Assembly (NCBI GenBank): GCA_958510825.1
Contig: CAUEHQ010000002.1
Coordinates: forward strand, 62,001 to 126,000
Reading direction: 5' to 3'
Length of the DNA: 64,000 nt
From: Brachypterus glaber
Lineage: Eukaryota; Arthropoda; Insecta; Coleoptera; Kateretidae
The translations under genes and the position numbers were made by a program. The notes beneath the pieces are model-generated. The model made no database searches and was not told where the DNA came from. It saw only the letters and a program-made list of their open reading frames with translations. Below are positions 1 to 11,054 of this stretch, piece by piece. How positions within the stretch are numbered: position 1 is the first letter of the stretch; each line of letters begins with the position of its first letter.

Positions 1-1379
1 TTTACTTTATTTTTACAAGTAGGTCTCATACTGGAAATTACTGGATCTGAGTGTTAGTCTCAGATAAGATATGCAAGATATCCTCATTGTTTGCCTCTCT
101 AGACATTTTTCTTGCGTGATTTTCTCTGAATTTTTCCAGAATTTTCCAACTCAATAGTTAGCTAAATGTTTTAATTTTACTTGGAAAAGCCAAATTGTTA
201 CTTAAAATTACAATTTTACAAGTTATACACATTTTCCAGAATGTTTCCAAATTTCGGATTAAATACTTACGCAAAAATCTTTCTTGTACACTAAATGGTA
301 AATATTAAAAAGCAATTAAATTTAATTTTTTAAAAGATTTCCAGATTTCCAATTATTTTTCCAAAAACAAGGTTGAAACAAAATTCTTTTTTCGAAAATT
401 GAAAAAAAGTTGAAAAAAATATATATTTTTTATTTATTTAAATTTTTGTTATCTGGGCCTTTTTTTGGCAATTTTGAGAAATTTAAAACTACCGTACTAT
501 TCTAACGCTTAAGCTAAGCTAAGCTAACGTAATTACCAGATAATATTACGCACCGCAAAGAAATTCTGTAAAAGTTTATGTGAAAAGTTATTTTTTTTAT
601 TGTTGTTTAAAACAAAAATTTAAATTAAAGAGGTTCTGGGGTTTTCTGGGGTCTGATTTTTGCATAGGTTTTTTCCTTACTTAGTCCACTATAATGTAGT
701 TATAAAAAATATGCGGGACTTTGCGGGACTTTAACGAAAAAACAAGAAATGTCGGAAAATTTAAAAAAAATGATAATACAAAAAATAGGGGATATACAAA
801 ATATTTTATTTTTTTTTATAATACTCTTTTAAATTGTTATTATTGCGCAATTAATAGAAAAAGATTATATTGTAAGATAACAAAAAAAAAAGACTACAAA
901 TTTTCGTAGCATAATTAAGACATCTAATATAAGCGTTCCATAGTGTGCTGAGTAAAAAAAGCTCTCGAGTACATTAAAAAAGGTAAGCAACGAGTTGCGT
1001 ATGCTATTTTTCATACAAAAATAGTAAACAAAACATTGACATTAAATTTTTTTTATCCAATACATACAGATAATAAGACAATTACTAGCTTTATTTTAAA
1101 TAATAATAGATAGGACAATTATTTATTTTACCCACTTAACCGTCACTTGTCAAATTATTTTCTTCTAAATGTCATTAACATTTTTAGTAAAAATATGAAT
1201 TTCTAAGCTATTTATTGGATAAAACTTTGCATGTTACTCGTGAGTAAACTAATATTGCCCTCTCTAAAATTAACCCACTCGGCCTCTGGGTAATATCTTA
1301 GTTTCCTCTCTCATAACATTAATAACTATTTTCTAAGAGCGTGCGGAAAAGTGCACTTTTCTTTATGGAATTTGTTATA
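1..1379. other. AT-rich sequence, no gene seen
   Basis: I see no open frame with protein-like composition, RNA gene or clear repeat here. There is a short (AAGCT)n run near 512-530. It is probably intron or downstream sequence of the minus-strand DTWD1-type gene, or old transposon debris. Confidence 0.5.
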
Positions 1380-1967
1380 TGAGCTCTAATTAAAAATATA
1401 ATACCAACATTTTAAAAATCGTTAGAGCCGTTTTTGAAAAAAATGTGTCCTTTAAAAAAAATCTTTGATATTTCACGCCAACATACTTGGTTTGACCTCG
1501 ATGTCTCGGATTTTGACCAAACTTGGCACTTGGTACCTAAGCACTCCCACCAATTATTTTTCAAAACGATTCATCTGTTCACTATACAGGGTGTCCCACC
1601 AGGTTCTTGACAAGCTATATCTCCATTATTTGAAAAGGTAAAAAAAAATGCAAAATATAGCGTTAAATTGGAGCCAAAGAAAATTTTATTGACTTATTCA
1701 AAAATGCCCCTTACTTAACCACCCTCTTGAAACCACCCCAAACTCTGATTTTCAAATAGCACACCCCCACTTTTTTATCAAATAAAATTACATTTCATTT
1801 TGAATTCAACCAGTGGTAACTTATTCTTTTAAGGGGCTTCAAATAACAATTGTTATTTAGAAATGATAATGTCCCACCAGGTTATAGACAAGCTATATCT
1901 TTGATATTTAAAAAGATGAAAATGTTAAAAAAAAATAAAATTAAATAGGAGTCAAAGTAGAATTTAC

Positions 1968-2312
1968 CGAGGGGTTTATTATTGAAAAAAAGTGTACAAG
2001 GATTGTGAGAATCAAAGGATTGTGGAAGATTATCAAAAATATTGTGAAAGATTATACAACATTTTAATGAAGATTGTTTAAGATTTTTTTATTTTTTTTT
2101 ATTTATTTATTTATCTGTTTTAAGTCGTTCTGGGACCTATCAAGGTATTTGTAATTGTGGAAAGATTTCAGATGATTGTGGATTGTAGATGATTTTGGAT
2201 GATTGTAGATAATTTTGGATGATTGTAAATGATTGTGGAAGAAGGAATTGTCAAAGATTGTAGAAGATTGTTGGATAGGTGTACAAGGATTGTCCAATAA
2301 ATAAACCCCTCC
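1968..2312. mobile_element. MITE with 8-bp target duplication
   Basis: The insertion starts CGAGGGGTTTATTATTG and ends CAATAAATAAACCCCTCC, an inverted-repeat pair. It is flanked by an 8-bp direct repeat, GAATTTAC, at 1960-1967 and 2313-2320. Inside are a minisatellite built on GATGATTGTGGAT-like units (about 2120-2290) and an A/T-rich retroposon-like tail near 2090-2130. Open frames here are products of the minisatellite. The 8-bp duplication fits hAT-type transposition, but the superfamily is not proven. Confidence 0.7.
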
Positions 2313-3016
2313 GAATTTACTGACAAATACAAAACCACTCCTTATTTACCCACCCTCTTGACACCACCCCCAACTTGTTTTTTAAATAGCACTCTCCTAT
2401 TTTTACTAAAGAATATGAAAGCACATTTCATATTAAATTTAACCATCTATTGGAAGTGATTATTTTTTTAAGGGGCTCCAAAGTACAACCCCGTCAGATC
2501 GCAAGCTATATTTTTCATCTAAAATTTTTCCAAAAACCTATGTAAAATTTTACCCAAAAAAAAATTGATTAATGTATCCAAAACCAACTCACATTAACTC
2601 ACTCTCCTGGACCACCCACAACTTTATTTTAAATACCACCCTTTTATTAATAAATTATAAATGTTATTTAGAGCCTCTTAAAATATCCACTTTCATATTC
2701 TTTAATAAGAATTGCCGGGTACTATTTGAAAAACAGAAGTTAGGGGTTGTTTCAAGGGGGTGGGTAAGCAAGGAGTGGTTTTGAATAAGTCAATAAAATC
2801 TTCTTTGGCTCCCATTTAATGCTATTTTTTGCAAATAATTTTACCTATTCAAACAACCTGTTGGGACACCCGGTACAGTGAAAGGATTGACCATTTTGAA
2901 AAAAAAAAATCGTGGGAGTGCTTAGGTACTATAGTGGTACCACTATGCCAAGACTTGGCAGCCAAGTTTGGTCAAAATCCAAGACATCGAGGTCAAACCG
3001 AGTATATTATTTTATT

Positions 3017-3145
3017 TATTTATTTGAAGTTATTACAGAGTTGTGGAGAGCCCCAAATAAGCTTTAGGCTTGTGCTAGGGGCTCTACACTAATTTTGAGA
3101 ACAAATTAAGGCAAAATAGAATTTTTATAATATTCACAGCAAATT
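3017..3145 (-). mobile_element. Retroposon 3' end with GC hairpin (copy 1)
   Basis: This segment interrupts the right arm of the 1380-3235 palindrome. Read on the minus strand it carries a stem of AGAGCCCC and GGGGCTCT around an AAGCTTA-type loop, followed by AATAAA and an (AAATA)n tail. The hairpin and its flanks recur at 30520-30580 (copy 2). The layout suggests a 5'-truncated copy of a LINE- or SINE-like retroposon. Confidence 0.6.
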
Positions 3146-3321
3146 TTGGGTGAAATATCAAAGATATTTTCAAAAAAAACATTTTTTTGGCTCTAACTAT
3201 TTTTTAAATTTTGGTCTTATTTTTTTAATTAGAGCTCATAAAAAAAATGGAAGTTGTTATGTCATTTAAAAGTTTTTCTAGAACACCATGTCTGTAATAT
3301 ACTAACTTTAGGGACAACCAC

Positions 3322-3574
3322 ATTAGATCATATATCCCCTCTTCTAGATGCGCCTTGAGTCCACGCCAAACCGAAATTTTTGAGTGCAATATCTAGGTAG
3401 ACTTCACCTCCCTGCTACGGTGTCACCACCCACTGCTACAGTGGTTTACAAATATGTTATACTTCACCTCCCTGCAACCTCACCTCTATAGTGATTTGTT
3501 TACAGTTAGCTTTGTATATGATACTTAAAACAAATTAACATTAATACTATATCTAGAGAAGGGATAGATCTAAT
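3322..3574. mobile_element. Candidate small inverted-repeat element
   Basis: ATTAGATC...CCCTCTTCTAGAT at 3322-3349 is mirrored by ATCTAGAGAAGGGATAGATCTAAT at 3551-3574. The interior repeats ACTTCACCTCCCTGC about 60 bp apart. No target duplication was identified, so the outer limits are approximate. Confidence 0.45.
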
Positions 3575-3721
3575 ACAACCACCTTCAGCTTGAAGTAAGA
3601 TTTTTCATTTTCATACTTCAAGCCAAGACTTGCTTTTCTTGAAAATGCAATTTTTCCTAGGGTTTTACAGCTTAATTTAGATTAACGTATATAATTTAAA
3701 AAAAAATAAATGTTTTCTTAC

Positions 3722-3925
3722 CTTTACCACAGGTATTTTTCCTTCCAGTTCTCGAATCGGAACATAACACGAATAGCAGTAAAATTTTCTTGATTTTCCA
3801 CATTTCGGACATGCTTGTCTACCATCCAATGTATTCAAAATATAATTATCGTCAATTTCCAAATTAGCAAACGGTTTTTCATCATCAAAATGCTGTCCCG
3901 ATTTTTCACTTTTCGGGTTTGCCAT
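3722..3925 (-). CDS. DTWD1: DTWD1-type tRNA-uridine aminocarboxypropyltransferase, first coding exon
   Basis: The exon encodes 68 complete codons (MANPKSEK to KIPVVK). It then meets a good splice donor, GTAAG (plus positions 3717-3721), so the exon ends in phase 0. The diagnostic block is CPKCGKSRKFYCYSCYVP, two CX2C pairs (C39/C42 and C50/C53) separated by seven residues, followed by IPVVK. This matches the N-terminal zinc-binding part of the DTW-domain family, whose members add the acp3U modification to tRNA. The catalytic DXTW motif lies in later exons that I could not find to the left, so the gene probably continues beyond the window or through long introns. It is divergent from the ebi/TBL1-type gene at 15203. 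Only 52 bp separates its start codon from the inverted end of the Foldback-like element. Confidence 0.8.
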
Positions 3926-4189
3926 ATTTATAGTCTATATATATATATATATTTATAGTTAGATTCTCTGACGGATATAAAGTTGGCACCAAGAATCCAG
4001 CACCCCGTTGAGTGTTGTTCCGATTACGAAAAGTATGTTGTGTAAGAAAATAAATATTGTGTAAAATGAGAGTAAAATGTTGTTTTTTTTTGTACTGTTT
4101 AAGTATATTAATTAGAAACTTGTAAGTAATCTAGATTTTGGTTTGGTTTGGACTTTTTATAAATAAAAAAAAACACTTTTAAAACAAAA

Positions 4190-5677
4190 AAAGTTAGTAG
4201 TAAAAAAAATAAATTCAATCACAGCACCAATGTCGAAAAAAGCTAAATTATATATATAAATATAAATATTTTTTCAGAGTGGGTTTCTCATCACTATTAG
4301 ACTAATTTACAATCATATTGGTTTTGGGCCAAAGTCTCTGAGAGGCTCAAAAAAATAAATTCAGTCACAGCACCCAGGTCGATAAAAAGCTAAAAAATAT
4401 ATCTTCCCGTAGTAGTAGGGTCCTAATTTTTTCAGAGTGGATTTATCATTACTGTTACACTAATTTAAAATCATACTGGTTTTCGATCAAAGTCTCTGAG
4501 AGGCTCATAAAAATAAATTCAGTCACAGCACCCAGGTCGAAAAAAAGCTAAAAAATATATCTTCCCGTAGTAGTAGGGTCCTAATTTTTTTAGAGTGGGT
4601 TTCTCATTACTGTTAGACTAATTTAAAATCATATTGGTTTTGGGTCAAAGTCTCTGAGAGGCTCAAAAAAATAAATTCAGTCACAGCACCCAGGTCGAAA
4701 AAAAGCTAAAAAATATATCTTCCCGTAGTAGTAGGGTCCTAATTTTTTCAGAGTGGATTTATCATTACTGTAACACTAATTTAAAATCATACTGGTTTTG
4801 GGTCAAAGTCTCTGAGAGGCTCATAAAAATAAATTCAGTCACAGCACCCAGGTCGAAAAAAAGCTAAAAAATATATCTTCCCGTAGTAGTAGGGTCCTAA
4901 TTTTTTCAGAGTGGGTTTCTCATTACTGTTAGACTAATTTAAAATTATATTGGTTTTGGGCCAAAGTCTCTGAGAGGCTCAAAAAAATAAATTCAGTCAC
5001 AGCACCCAGGTCGAAAAAAAGCTAAAAAATATATCTTCCCGTAGTAGTAGGGTCCTAATTTTTTCAGAGTGGGTTTCTCATTACTGTTAGACTAATTTAA
5101 AATCATATTGGTTTTGGGTCAAAGTCTCTGAGAGGCTCAAAAAAATAAATTTAGTCACAGCACCCGGGTCGATAAAAAGCTAAAAAATATATCTTCCCGT
5201 AGTAGTAGGGTCCTAATTTTTTCAAAGTGGGTTTCTCATTACTGTTAGACTAATTTAAAATCATATTGGTTTTGGGTCAAAGTCTCTGAGAGGCTCAAAA
5301 AAATAAATTCAGTCACAGCACCCAGGTCGAAAAAAAGCTATAAAATATATCTTCCCGTAGTAGTAGGATCCTATTTTTTTCAGAGTGGGTTTCTCATTAC
5401 TGTTAGACTAATTTAAAATCATATTGGTTTTGGGTCAAAGTCTCTGAGAGGCTCAAAAAAATAAATTCAGTCACAGCACCCAGGTCGAAAAAAAGCTAAA
5501 AAATATATATTCCCGTAGTAGTAAGGTCCTAATTTTTTCAGAGTGGGTTTCTCATTACTGTTAGACTAATTTAAAATCAGGGTAGGGTCCTAATTTTTTC
5601 AGAGTGGGTTTCTCAATACTGTTAGACTAATTTAAAATCATATTGGTTTTGGGTCAAAGTCTCTGAGAGGCTTTTTC
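4190..5677 (+). repeat. Left arm: 158-bp tandem repeats (about 9 copies)
   Basis: The marker CAGGTC (one variant CGGGTC) falls at a constant 158-bp spacing through eight consecutive units (ending 4380, 4538, 4696, 4854, 5012, 5170, 5328, 5486). Each unit contains AATTCAGTCACAGCACC, CTTCCCGTAGTAGTAGGG and GTCTCTGAGAGGCTC. The innermost unit is truncated: AATTTAAAATCAG jumps straight to GGTAGGGTCC at about 5575-5585. Copies are very similar, with scattered substitutions. Confidence 0.92.
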
Positions 5678-6428
5678 TGGCCCACAGGTATAGGCTACCA
5701 GTCAAAAAAAACATATCTTGACTCAGTCATAATTTCAAAGTCAAAGAAAACCAGAAAAAATTTTAAATAAAATAATGCGTCCTAGATCAAAAATTAAAAA
5801 TCAGAGAAATTTAAATAGCCATTATCTCGATATTTCTATAAAGTGAGATGGGCCACTCTTGCACTATACGCCTCAACTCATCATCTTGCTTGGCACATTT
5901 CATAACTTCTGTATAATTTATTGACCAGTCGTCACATTTGGTTTGGACTTTTAAAAAATAAGAAACTTTGAAAAAGTCCGTCCGTCTGATGTCACGTTTT
6001 TTGTGGACACGATAACTCAAGAACCAATTATCCGATCGACTTGAAATTTTCAGAAAAAATTAAGTTCTATGAGGGGAAGATCCCTATTCTTTTTGGAAAT
6101 GATCCCCCCAAAAACGAAAAAGTTATGGGGGTTAGACTTTTTAAAAAATAAAAACTCATTTTAAAAAAAATTCAAATTTTTTTCGTTTTTTGCAAAAAAA
6201 AAATTGTATTTTTTTTACTTTTTTGCAAAAAGAAAAAAAAAATTCGATAATTTATTTGAAAAAAAAAATTATTTTTTTTTTTAATTTTTTGTTTTTTAAA
6301 ACAAGATCTTAAAAATTTTTTATTTTTTTTTTAATTTTTCTAAAAGAAAATAAAAAAATAATTAAAATTTTGAAAAATTTTTTCGAAAAATTTTGTTAAT
6401 TTTTTTGTTTTTTAAAAAAATGATATTT
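5678..6428. other. Foldback-like element interior, left part
   Basis: Non-repetitive loop sequence. A 69-codon minus frame at 5811-6020 looks partly protein-like but matches nothing I recognise. At about 5968-6050 is a dispersed-repeat motif (GTCCGTCCGTCTG, then ACGATAACTCAAGAACC) that also occurs inverted near 24900 and forward near 54570-54605. From 6120 to 6428 it is A/T-homopolymer-rich. The last four bases, ATTT (6425-6428), are the target duplication of the Gypsy insertion. Confidence 0.6.
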
Positions 6429-6621
6429 TGTAGGGATATTTATTAAACAAACCCACACAAATATAAAATTAGTTAAGTTTATTTCAATTTATAAAAGCAA
6501 GTAAAAAACATGGTAAATATACTAGGAGCACGAACATGCTACGGGCGCAAGGGCCATACATCTACTACTGTGTTTTGGGTTCCAGCGGGCACACAAGGGC
6601 GGTATCGACAGTGGCGTTACA
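6429..6621 (-). repeat. Gypsy-1 3' LTR
   Basis: Begins TGTAGGGAT and ends GGCGTTACA on the plus strand (TG...CA rule). By eye it is identical to 11882-12074. On the element's own strand it contains TATA-like and AATAAA motifs in its second half. Confidence 0.95.
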
Positions 6622-6634
6622 ATCTCCCCCTTGG
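6622..6634 (-). promoter_or_regulatory. Gypsy-1 polypurine tract
   Basis: On the element's strand AAGGGGGAGAT directly precedes the 3' LTR. This is the usual position of the plus-strand primer for reverse transcription. Confidence 0.8.
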
Positions 6635-6668
6635 ATCTCTCTTGGGTCCTCCTAGAGGGGTCCATAGA

Positions 6669-9600
6669 CTATTGGTAACGTTGCGGTCGATTCACATGTC
6701 TCTGAGGTCTCCTGGGAGGCGATACGGTTTGTGGTTTGACACTTGGTACGTATGCGGCTTCCTCGGATGGAGCACATGGGGGTCTTCCTCGCAAACGGAT
6801 TGGTTTGACTGGCTTCTCGTCGGTAACAGCGCGGTATGGAGTCAATGCCGAGACGTGGTAGACTCCAAGTGGTACATCTGGTTTGTCAGGAGCAACAATC
6901 TGGTATGACGTGGGGCTAATAATTTTGGAAATCAGGTATGGACCATCTCTCTTTGGAGCGAACTTGGACGTAAATCCTTGGCGTGCGTTGCTCAGTGCGT
7001 GGGAGTTGACCAGTACTCGATCCTGGAGTTTGAATAAGATACCTTCACGGCGAGTCTTATCCGCATACTTTTTATTGCGGTCCTGGGCTTTTTCATGGGT
7101 TTCTTTAGCCTGGTTTAAAACTTCAGCTAGGCTGTAAAGATACTGCGTCATTTGTGGTACAAAATTTTCATCTTGAACGACCTGGCGAAGGTCATGTCCG
7201 ACCTCTTCGGGGCTTCTTAGCTCACGGCCAAAGGTAAGAAAAGCTGGAGTATGTCCAGTAGCTTCGCATCGAGTTGAATTTATTGCGAACCTTACTGCAG
7301 GCAGCTTAACTTTCCAACTAGTGTGGTCATCTTTTGTAAGGATGGCCAGCTGGGTCTTTTGGTCTCTGTTCTTTCTTTCCACTGCACCATTGGCTGCGGG
7401 GTGATAGACGGGAGTTAAGTTTTGCTTAAAGCCAAATACTTGGGCAACGTATTGCATTACTTCTCCAACAAACTGGGTGCCATTGTCACTTATGACACGT
7501 CGAGGTATTCCATAACGTAAAATTATTTCATTTATCAGTACTTTGGCACAATTTTCGGCTGTGGCTTTTTCTAAGGGAAATAGTTCAGTCCATCGGCTTG
7601 TGGTGTCTTCTACGATGAAGATCCAACGATAACCATCGGGGGTCACTGGTAATGGACCAAATAAATCCATTGAGATAACTTCAAAACGTTGGGATTGTAC
7701 CGGGGTTCGGTACAGTCCTGAAGGCTTTAAATTCGAAACCTTATATCTCTGACAATCTAAGCATTTGGAGACATATTCTGTAACTTGCTTTCTCATGCCA
7801 GTCCAATAAAAACGGGAAGATAACTTCTGCAGGGTGCGTTCTACACCATAATGTCCTGCGTGTGGTGAATCATGGAACTCGTAAAGTAAGCGGGGAACTT
7901 CAGAAATTGGTATAACTTGTTGGGCTTCCTCGTTGTCTTGATCTGGAGCGTATCTAAAGAGTACACCTTGAAACAACAGATATCCGCGATCTGTCCATCT
8001 TTTAAAATCAACATCAGGATTTTGAGATTCTAGAGAGTCCATAATCTTTTTCAATTCAGGATCTGCTAATTGATTTTCTCTTATTGTCTTGACACCATCC
8101 GTGGGCAAGTCAACGGAAACCAAACAGGTGTCACAATTCGTGATATCGGAGCTGTGACACGGTGGGCGTGATAGGGTATCAGCGATAGCGTTACAGCGAC
8201 CTGGGATATATTCTATGGCAAGGTCGTATGGCTGCAATTGCAATGACCAGCGGGCTAATCTTCCACTGGGTGACTTCAGACTCATCAGCCACTTTAGCGG
8301 TTGGTGATCTGTTCGAACAACCACTTTTGATCCCTCAATATATCCTCTGAACTTGTCTACAGCCCAAACAATTGCTAACGCTTCACGCTCGGTAGTGTGG
8401 TAATTACGTTCAGCGGATGTTAATAAGCGGCTGGCGTATTCAACAGGTCTTTCATCTACTCCCTCCCCCTGGAGTAAAGCGGCTCCGATGGCGTAGGAAC
8501 TTGCATCGGTTCTTAAAACGAAAGAGATTCTGGGATCGACTTGACGTAAAACGGGAGTAGTGGTTAGACATTCTTTCAATTTTCGAAAGGCTTCAGTCTG
8601 TTCTGGACCCCATTTCCACGTTGCTGACTTCTTCGTTAAGTCTGTCAATGGTCGAGCAATATTTGCGTAATTGTCAACAAAACGTCTAAACCAAGAACAT
8701 GTTTGTAGGAAGGTCAAAAGTTGTTTAACATTCGCCGGAGCAGGCATGTCTGTAATGGCGGATATCTTGGCTGGATTGGGCTTAATCCCTTCTCGCGTAA
8801 TTACGTGACCAAGATATTGAACTTCGGTGCATCCAAAGAAACATTTCTTTCGGTTTAAATTTAACCCAAATGCCTCTAAACGTTTTAGGACATCGGTTAC
8901 ATCTTTTATGTGATTTTTCACGCCACGTGAAAATATGTAGAGATCGTCTATAAATCCCAGGATGACAATGTGTGGTAAACCAGCTCGTATACGATCTGTC
9001 AGCTTTTGGAAGGTACTAGGAGCTGTCTTTAATCCAAATGGCATCGTTACGAAACGGAAAATTCCGAATGGTGTGATGAATGCGGTCTTGTCGCGGTCTT
9101 CGGGACGCACAGAGATTTGGTTATAGGATCCTTCGAAATCTAAAACTGTCATGATGATCTCTTCATCTTCTTCACTTGGATCAGAATCAGTAAAGTCTAT
9201 AGTCGAGTGCAGAAGGTCATCGATTCTCGGGAACGGATGTTGATTCGGAATGGTGACGGCATTCAAACGTCTGTAATCCACACACATTCTGTAGGTGCCA
9301 TCTTTCTTGGGCACAAGAATCACTGGAGCTGCATACGGGCTTTCGCACTCTTCTATATGTCCTGCCTCTAGGTAACGGTCAAGTATTTGACGCAAAATTT
9401 CTTTTTTGACTGGTGACATACGGTACGGTGGTACGGAAATAGGTGTGTCGTCAGTTAAGTTAATGCAATGCTCTGCATAAGGAGTAGGTTTAGTCGATTT
9501 TTCAAATACATGACTATATTTATATAGTATGTCTTGCAATTCTTGACGTTGCGTGTCAGATAACTGCGTAGCTTCATCTTGTCGAAGACTAATATCAAGG

Positions 9601-11054
9601 CACTGAATTGGAATAACTTCTGGACTAGTTGTAATGTTTTGTGTAACAAAACTACTTTCTTCTAGTTTTTGCAGAACTAACGACTTTTCGTCTGGAACTG
9701 GTACTGTGAGTAATTTTGTGGAACTTAATGGGAAACTTACTTTTGGATCATTACCGAAATTCCATGTCATCGCCGGAATGTTTAAAATCATATCGGCGGC
9801 TCTAATAAAGTCCACTCCTAACAACGTCTTAGAATCTGTATGCGACGGAACGGCAAACATTTTCAACGGAATGCATTTTCCTTGTAGATATACCTTAATT
9901 TTGAACTTCTTTACTGTCAATGGACGAGTTTTTCCATCAGCTAAGATCATATTAACCTCTTCGGTTGTGTACGGATAGTTTTTTAATGTAAAATGGGAAT
10001 ACAGTCGACTTCCTGCCATGCTGCACTTGGCACCGGAGTCCACAAATGCCAATCCAGATCTATCTCCTATAGTAACTGAAAGTAGTGGGCGATTATCTTC
10101 GGTTTCTCCTACCGTGGCAGACAGTAACTCAACAGCATTGATCGCAGATGTGTGTGGAACGGTCCTGCACTTTGGACAATTCGATCTGATGTAACCTGGG
10201 GCTCCACACCCATAACACTCGATTTGATTGGAACGTGCAACAATACGTTGAGCTGGTGGTTTCTCCACAGGTGGCTTTTCCACTGGTTTTGTATCCTTGG
10301 ATATCGATTTCGCATATTTTCTACATTCGGACTGAATGTGACCAAAATTTCTGCAATAGTTACATTTCTTACTATTCTGGCTTGAGTTCCGACTCTGGGA
10401 ACTTGGTTCCTTTTCTTTAAGTGGTTCCGCTAAGCTAACTTCAACGGAACGTGCACGATCTATTAGTTCAGCAAATGTAGCAAACTGGTCGCGACCTATC
10501 CTTTCCCGGATACGCTTGTGCAATAAACCATAAATCATTTCTATTTTGTGTGCTTCTGGAAGCTCTGGATTTATAGTTAATTTGGATAAAAGGGCACGAC
10601 ATCTATTGACGAAAATGTCAGTCGGTTCTCTATCGGTTTGCTCCTGAGCAAACAGCTCTCTATAAATTTTATGCGCCGGCTTGTTGTAACCATATGCATG
10701 TTTAAGAGCATCTAAAATGTCTTGCCAGATATTGTACTGGGCTTTAGCACCTTGCCACCATACTGCTGCAGGGCCATCTAACAACATGGGCAATCCTCTG
10801 ACAGCGTTTTCATCTGTTATGTGTACGCAATCTTTGTACACGGTGATAGCATCTACGAATGCATTCACATCCTCACCTACATTTCCCGAAAATCTGGAAC
10901 GGCAGTTGGCGAAGTTTCCTACGGGGGCAGCTTCTGCCTGTGCGGGAGGTCTGATTCCCTGAAGAAGAGCTTGGAACTGCTCTGCAGTAAGCATCATTGG
11001 AGCGGCCATATCGTCCAAATTTGGTATAACTCTGTTACGTAAGTTATACGGCAT
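6669..11054 (-). CDS. Gypsy-1 Gag-Pol polyprotein (1461 aa)
   Basis: One frame encodes capsid-like Gag (about 50-210), two zinc knuckles (231-244, canonical C/C/H/C; 280-293, where the histidine position is tyrosine 288), protease (DSG at 339-341), reverse transcriptase (motif A Asp639, FIDD at 701-704), RNase H (Asp850, Glu890 and Asp916 region), and integrase with an HHCC finger (H1061/H1065, C1098/C1101) and a D,D-35-E core (D1130, D1190, E1226). An acidic insertion, DSDPSEEDEE, lies just before RT motif A. Gag and Pol are fused without a frameshift, unlike the Gypsy element at 55548-64000. The C-terminus has the usual post-integrase basic and proline-rich tail. The product would assemble cytoplasmic particles and integrate cDNA. 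No env-like frame follows. Confidence 0.95.
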   Translation of the reverse strand: MPYNLRNRVIPNLDDMAAPMMLTAEQFQALLQGIRPPAQAEAAPVGNFANCRSRFSGNVGEDVNAFVDAITVYKDCVHITDENAVRGLPMLLDGPAAVWWQGAKAQYNIWQDILDALKHAYGYNKPAHKIYRELFAQEQTDREPTDIFVNRCRALLSKLTINPELPEAHKIEMIYGLLHKRIRERIGRDQFATFAELIDRARSVEVSLAEPLKEKEPSSQSRNSSQNSKKCNYCRNFGHIQSECRKYAKSISKDTKPVEKPPVEKPPAQRIVARSNQIECYGCGAPGYIRSNCPKCRTVPHTSAINAVELLSATVGETEDNRPLLSVTIGDRSGLAFVDSGAKCSMAGSRLYSHFTLKNYPYTTEEVNMILADGKTRPLTVKKFKIKVYLQGKCIPLKMFAVPSHTDSKTLLGVDFIRAADMILNIPAMTWNFGNDPKVSFPLSSTKLLTVPVPDEKSLVLQKLEESSFVTQNITTSPEVIPIQCLDISLRQDEATQLSDTQRQELQDILYKYSHVFEKSTKPTPYAEHCINLTDDTPISVPPYRMSPVKKEILRQILDRYLEAGHIEECESPYAAPVILVPKKDGTYRMCVDYRRLNAVTIPNQHPFPRIDDLLHSTIDFTDSDPSEEDEEIIMTVLDFEGSYNQISVRPEDRDKTAFITPFGIFRFVTMPFGLKTAPSTFQKLTDRIRAGLPHIVILGFIDDLYIFSRGVKNHIKDVTDVLKRLEAFGLNLNRKKCFFGCTEVQYLGHVITREGIKPNPAKISAITDMPAPANVKQLLTFLQTCSWFRRFVDNYANIARPLTDLTKKSATWKWGPEQTEAFRKLKECLTTTPVLRQVDPRISFVLRTDASSYAIGAALLQGEGVDERPVEYASRLLTSAERNYHTTEREALAIVWAVDKFRGYIEGSKVVVRTDHQPLKWLMSLKSPSGRLARWSLQLQPYDLAIEYIPGRCNAIADTLSRPPCHSSDITNCDTCLVSVDLPTDGVKTIRENQLADPELKKIMDSLESQNPDVDFKRWTDRGYLLFQGVLFRYAPDQDNEEAQQVIPISEVPRLLYEFHDSPHAGHYGVERTLQKLSSRFYWTGMRKQVTEYVSKCLDCQRYKVSNLKPSGLYRTPVQSQRFEVISMDLFGPLPVTPDGYRWIFIVEDTTSRWTELFPLEKATAENCAKVLINEIILRYGIPRRVISDNGTQFVGEVMQYVAQVFGFKQNLTPVYHPAANGAVERKNRDQKTQLAILTKDDHTSWKVKLPAVRFAINSTRCEATGHTPAFLTFGRELRSPEEVGHDLRQVVQDENFVPQMTQYLYSLAEVLNQAKETHEKAQDRNKKYADKTRREGILFKLQDRVLVNSHALSNARQGFTSKFAPKRDGPYLISKIISPTSYQIVAPDKPDVPLGVYHVSALTPYRAVTDEKPVKPIRLRGRPPCAPSEEAAYVPSVKPQTVSPPRRPQRHVNRPQRYQ

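Larger units (their letters stand above)
1380..3235. mobile_element. Palindromic inverted-repeat DNA element
   Basis: The left arm (about 1380-1850) reappears inverted at about 2680-3235. Shared landmarks are GAGCTCTAATTA at the outer edge, the GAGGTCAAACC block (1495 and 2990), the GGAGTGCTTAGG block, and CAGGGTGTCCC at 1590 matched by GGGACACCCGG at 2870. Imperfect direct copies of one unit lie between the arms (about 1590-1860, 1870-2490, 2490-2680). No transposase is visible, so it looks non-autonomous. Two younger insertions interrupt it (1968-2312 and about 3017-3145). Confidence 0.75.

Noticed and set aside
2103..2297. Histidine/serine-rich minus frame
   Set aside because: Produced by the GATGATTGTGGAT minisatellite inside a MITE.
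1..3700. Further DTWD1 exons to the left of the first exon
   Set aside because: I looked for the conserved DTW-domain blocks on the minus strand and saw none. The region is repeats and AT-rich sequence.
4190..5677. Regular repeat array that might look like a CRISPR
   Set aside because: The whole 158-bp unit repeats with no variable spacers, and the context is eukaryotic.
5811..6020. Minus frame of 69 codons as a transposase remnant
   Set aside because: Partly protein-like but no motif supports it, and its start overlaps a dispersed repeat.
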